A stretch of DNA of 64,000 nucleotides. Origin: JBCCGR01 sp039029195. GTDB taxonomy: Bacteria > Pseudomonadota > Alphaproteobacteria > Rhizobiales > Rhizobiaceae. The DNA lies in contig JBCCGR010000004.1 in assembly GCA_039029195.1 (NCBI GenBank), positions 1 to 64,000 of the forward strand, written 5' to 3'. Positions 62,168 to 64,000 of this stretch are shown piece by piece. The translations under genes and the position numbers were made by a program. Within the stretch, counting starts at the first letter, position 1. The number at the start of each line of letters is the position of its first letter. The notes beneath the pieces were generated by a model. It did not search any database. It was given only the letters and a program-made list of their open reading frames with translations, and was not told where the DNA came from.

Positions 62168-63087
62168 TGAGTGCCTTGTATGACAATCTCAAGGATCGCT
62201 TTGCCGAAATACGCGGACGCTTGACCCCCGACGCGCCGATGAGTTCTGTCACCTGGTTTCGCGTTGGCGGACCTGCCGACATCCTGTTTCAGCCTGCCGA
62301 CGAGGACGATCTTTGCGCGTTTCTGAAAGTGCTGCCGCAGGAGGTGCCAGTTACCATCGTGGGCGTGGGTTCCAATCTTCTGGTGCGCGACGGCGGGATT
62401 GAAGGGGTTGTCATTCGCCTATCAGCCAAGGGCTTTGGCTCGATTGAAAAGGTTGATGAATTGACATTGCGTGCCGGAACGGCAGTGCCCGACAAACGGT
62501 TGGCCGCAGCAGCTCTTGAGGCGGGCATTGGCGGTTTTGAATTTTACCACGGCATTCCCGGCGGGCTGGGCGGGGCCCTGCGCATGAATGCGGGTGCCAA
62601 TGGTACCGAGACGACCAACCGGGTGAAGACCATTCGTGCCGTGAACCGGGCCGGTGAAATTGTCGAACTCAGTCATGCCGATATGGGCTACACTTATCGG
62701 CATTCATGGGCGCCAAAGGACCTGATCTTCGTGTCTGCGGACTTTGAGGGATTGGAAAAAGACAAAGACGCGATTCAGGCCGATATGGATGCGGTACAGC
62801 ATCACCGCGAAACCGTGCAGCCGGTAAAAGAGAAAACCGGAGGGTCCACCTTCAAGAACCCGGACGGGCATTCGTCCTGGAAGCTGATTGACGAGGCCGG
62901 CTTGCGTGGCTTTCAGATTGGTGGCGCGCAAATGTCAGAAATGCACTGCAATTTCATGATCAACACGGGCAACGCCACCGCAAATGATCTCGAAACCCTC
63001 GGCGAGACAGTGCGCGAAAAGGTGCAGGACCATTCCGGCATCCTGCTTGAGTGGGAGATTAAAAGGATTGGGCGGGGGCTGAGTTAG
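62167..63087 (+). CDS. murB: UDP-N-acetylenolpyruvoylglucosamine reductase
   Basis: This FAD enzyme reduces UDP-GlcNAc-enolpyruvate to UDP-MurNAc with NADPH. Motifs are TWFRVGGPADILFQPAD, VGVGSNLLVRDGGIEGVV, the YHGIPGGLGGALRMNAGANG loop and GGSTFKNPDGHSSWKLID with the catalytic serine. 306 residues, type I MurB. Usually ddl follows; here a toxin-antitoxin pair does. Confidence 0.95.
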   Translation: MSALYDNLKDRFAEIRGRLTPDAPMSSVTWFRVGGPADILFQPADEDDLCAFLKVLPQEVPVTIVGVGSNLLVRDGGIEGVVIRLSAKGFGSIEKVDELTLRAGTAVPDKRLAAAALEAGIGGFEFYHGIPGGLGGALRMNAGANGTETTNRVKTIRAVNRAGEIVELSHADMGYTYRHSWAPKDLIFVSADFEGLEKDKDAIQADMDAVQHHRETVQPVKEKTGGSTFKNPDGHSSWKLIDEAGLRGFQIGGAQMSEMHCNFMINTGNATANDLETLGETVREKVQDHSGILLEWEIKRIGRGLS

Positions 63088-63119
63088 AAATCTTCATTCT
63101 ACCCTTGTAGTTGAAGTAT

Positions 63120-63137
63120 GGTATCGTATATGATACC
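63120..63137. promoter_or_regulatory. Palindromic operator before the toxin gene
   Basis: GGTATCGTATATGATACC is an inverted repeat of six bases around six, ending nine bases before the toxin start. Such palindromes commonly bind the antitoxin or the complex for autorepression. Confidence 0.6.
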
Positions 63138-63146
63138 GATCGTTAA

Positions 63147-63479
63147 ATGATCACCGTTGAGGTCTATACTTCCCAAGACGGAAAACAACCGTTTGTCCGT
63201 TGGTTGGAGAAATTGGACCGGCAGGCGCGGAAGCGCGTTCTCATTGCCATTGCGAGATTGGAAGATGGGAACACATCAAGTCTGAAGTCGGTTGGTGATG
63301 GTGTTCATGAGTTGAAGCTCACCTATGGCGCTGGGTTGAGAGTATATTTGGGGCGGAAGGGGCAAACGCTCGTGTTGCTCCTTCATGGCGGAACCAAGCG
63401 GCGTCAAGGAAATGATATCGCAAAGGCAAAATCCCTCTGGCGTGATTATCTGACCGAAACTGAACTTGATTTGGAGTGA
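63147..63479 (+). CDS. RelE/HigB-like toxin (phage Gp49-type)
   Basis: The 110-residue protein matches the addiction-module killer family: QPFVRWLEKLDRQARKRVLI at the start, VHELKLTYGAGLRVYLGR in the middle, LLHGGTKRRQGNDIAKAKSL near the end. These toxins cleave mRNA on the ribosome. The toxin-first order is as in higBA. The antitoxin gene starts two bases after the toxin stop. Confidence 0.88.
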   Translation: MITVEVYTSQDGKQPFVRWLEKLDRQARKRVLIAIARLEDGNTSSLKSVGDGVHELKLTYGAGLRVYLGRKGQTLVLLLHGGTKRRQGNDIAKAKSLWRDYLTETELDLE

Positions 63480-63481
63480 AG

Positions 63482-63832
63482 ATGCCTTCCTTGCCTTTGG
63501 ATACCAGCCTCAAAGCGATGGTTTCTCGCAATCCAGAATTTGCAACCGAAATGCTTGAGGATGCAATCAATGCTCTGCTTGCTGGCGATCCTGATGAGGG
63601 GCGCCTGATGTTGCGTCAGTACGTTAAGGCTACGATCGGATTTCAAGAATTGGCGAGACGCACCGGCAAGCGTGACAAGAATCTGATGCGTTCACTCAGT
63701 GCGTCAGGCAATCCCACAGCGGCAAATCTGTTCGAGATCGTTGGGGCATGTGTCGAATCTGAGGGAGGCGTGGTGTCAGCGCATATTGTCAAAAACTCTG
63801 ACAACAGGCGTGACCTGGAGGCGGTGTCTTAG
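63482..63832 (+). CDS. HigA-like antitoxin
   Basis: The ATG start, with GGAG five bases upstream, gives 116 residues. A helix-turn-helix region, IGFQELARRTGKRDKNLMRS, lies near the middle, followed by NPTAANLFEIVGACV. It resembles the addiction-module antidote proteins paired with Gp49-like toxins and would bind both toxin and operator. Confidence 0.83.
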   Translation: MPSLPLDTSLKAMVSRNPEFATEMLEDAINALLAGDPDEGRLMLRQYVKATIGFQELARRTGKRDKNLMRSLSASGNPTAANLFEIVGACVESEGGVVSAHIVKNSDNRRDLEAVS

Positions 63833-64000
63833 CCGGCTATTGATCGGTTGCCTGTTCTACCGCTCACCGATGAAATCTGCCGAGGCGAATCAGGTTGGCG
63901 AATCGCCTCCTGTGGAGCCGCCGTATAGCTTTCACCTTCCACCCGCATAAATCGTGAAAAATATTTCAAACTCGTTTTAATCGCAAATCATTGAGTCTTT
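63833..64000. other. Window end, no gene recognised
   Basis: This stretch has an open frame ending in EPPYSFHLPPA but no start or family signal. The next dcw gene, normally ddl, may lie beyond the edge. Confidence 0.3.

Noticed and set aside
1..64000. CRISPR arrays, rRNA operons, intact insertion sequences, integrase genes
   Set aside because: No regular repeat-spacer array, no rRNA core sequence, and no transposase or integrase motif were found on either strand.

Overview
The window looks like chromosomal DNA of an alphaproteobacterium, most likely Hyphomicrobiales (Rhizobiales) or a close relative. The evidence is a high-GC core, an alpha-type RNase P RNA, meso-DAP-type MurE, an EttA of about 550 residues, FNR/FixK-type control of hemN, DUF1194, an extensin-like secreted protein, and short palindromic intergenic repeats of the kind common in that group. 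The species cannot be named from the sequence alone.

Layout. 1-8.1 kb: a partial PNPOx-family gene, hemN behind an FNR-type box, an acyl-CoA ligase, ettA, an AT-rich secreted protein resembling GH75 chitosanase, and a class V aminotransferase. 8.2-24.7 kb is accessory: an AT-rich membrane pentapeptide-repeat protein, a two-gene operon (kinase-like/PhyH fusion plus methyltransferase), a broken TPR gene, a double-GAF adenylate cyclase, MaoC, AraC/SDR, DUF1194, GNAT, TetR/DUF4345 and DUF5519. 25-47 kb is mixed metabolism and transport: YczE-like protein, gamma-glutamylcyclotransferase, GlcG, gnd, amidase and DnaJ/TerB genes, two EamA transporters (one beyond rnpB), aldo/keto reductase, a fused hydantoinase/5-oxoprolinase, extensin-like protein, lytic transglycosylase, alkylsulfatase-like enzyme, SDR/LysR and CcdA/thioredoxin. 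47-63.1 kb holds rnpB and the division and cell-wall (dcw) cluster mraZ-rsmH-ftsL-ftsI-murE-murF-mraY-murD-ftsW-murG-murC-murB. A RelE/HigB-like toxin-antitoxin pair sits after murB.

How the genes work together. The dcw genes are tightly packed, often with 1-4 base overlaps, and encode lipid II synthesis plus the septal synthase FtsW/FtsI. Their promoter carries four TGGGN boxes at 10-bp spacing, the expected MraZ operator. Several regulator/target pairs are divergent (AraC-SDR, TetR-DUF4345, TetR-VOC, LysR-SDR), and some have visible palindromes between them.

Most unusual signal. At three loci, accessory DNA of 1.3-2.7 kb lies between two direct copies of the last 90-140 bases of a protein gene. 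The copies are about 87-90% identical by eye, and homology stops at or within a few bases of the stop codon. The loci are ettA (around an acyl-CoA ligase), the regulatory-domain methyltransferase (around the adenylate cyclase) and a serine-hydrolase C-terminus (around AT-rich orphan genes). This resembles insertion at gene 3' ends with retention of the displaced end, but no integrase is visible. Second in interest are the kinase-PhyH fusion coupled to a methyltransferase, and a palindrome-rich in-frame insertion inside the hydantoinase.
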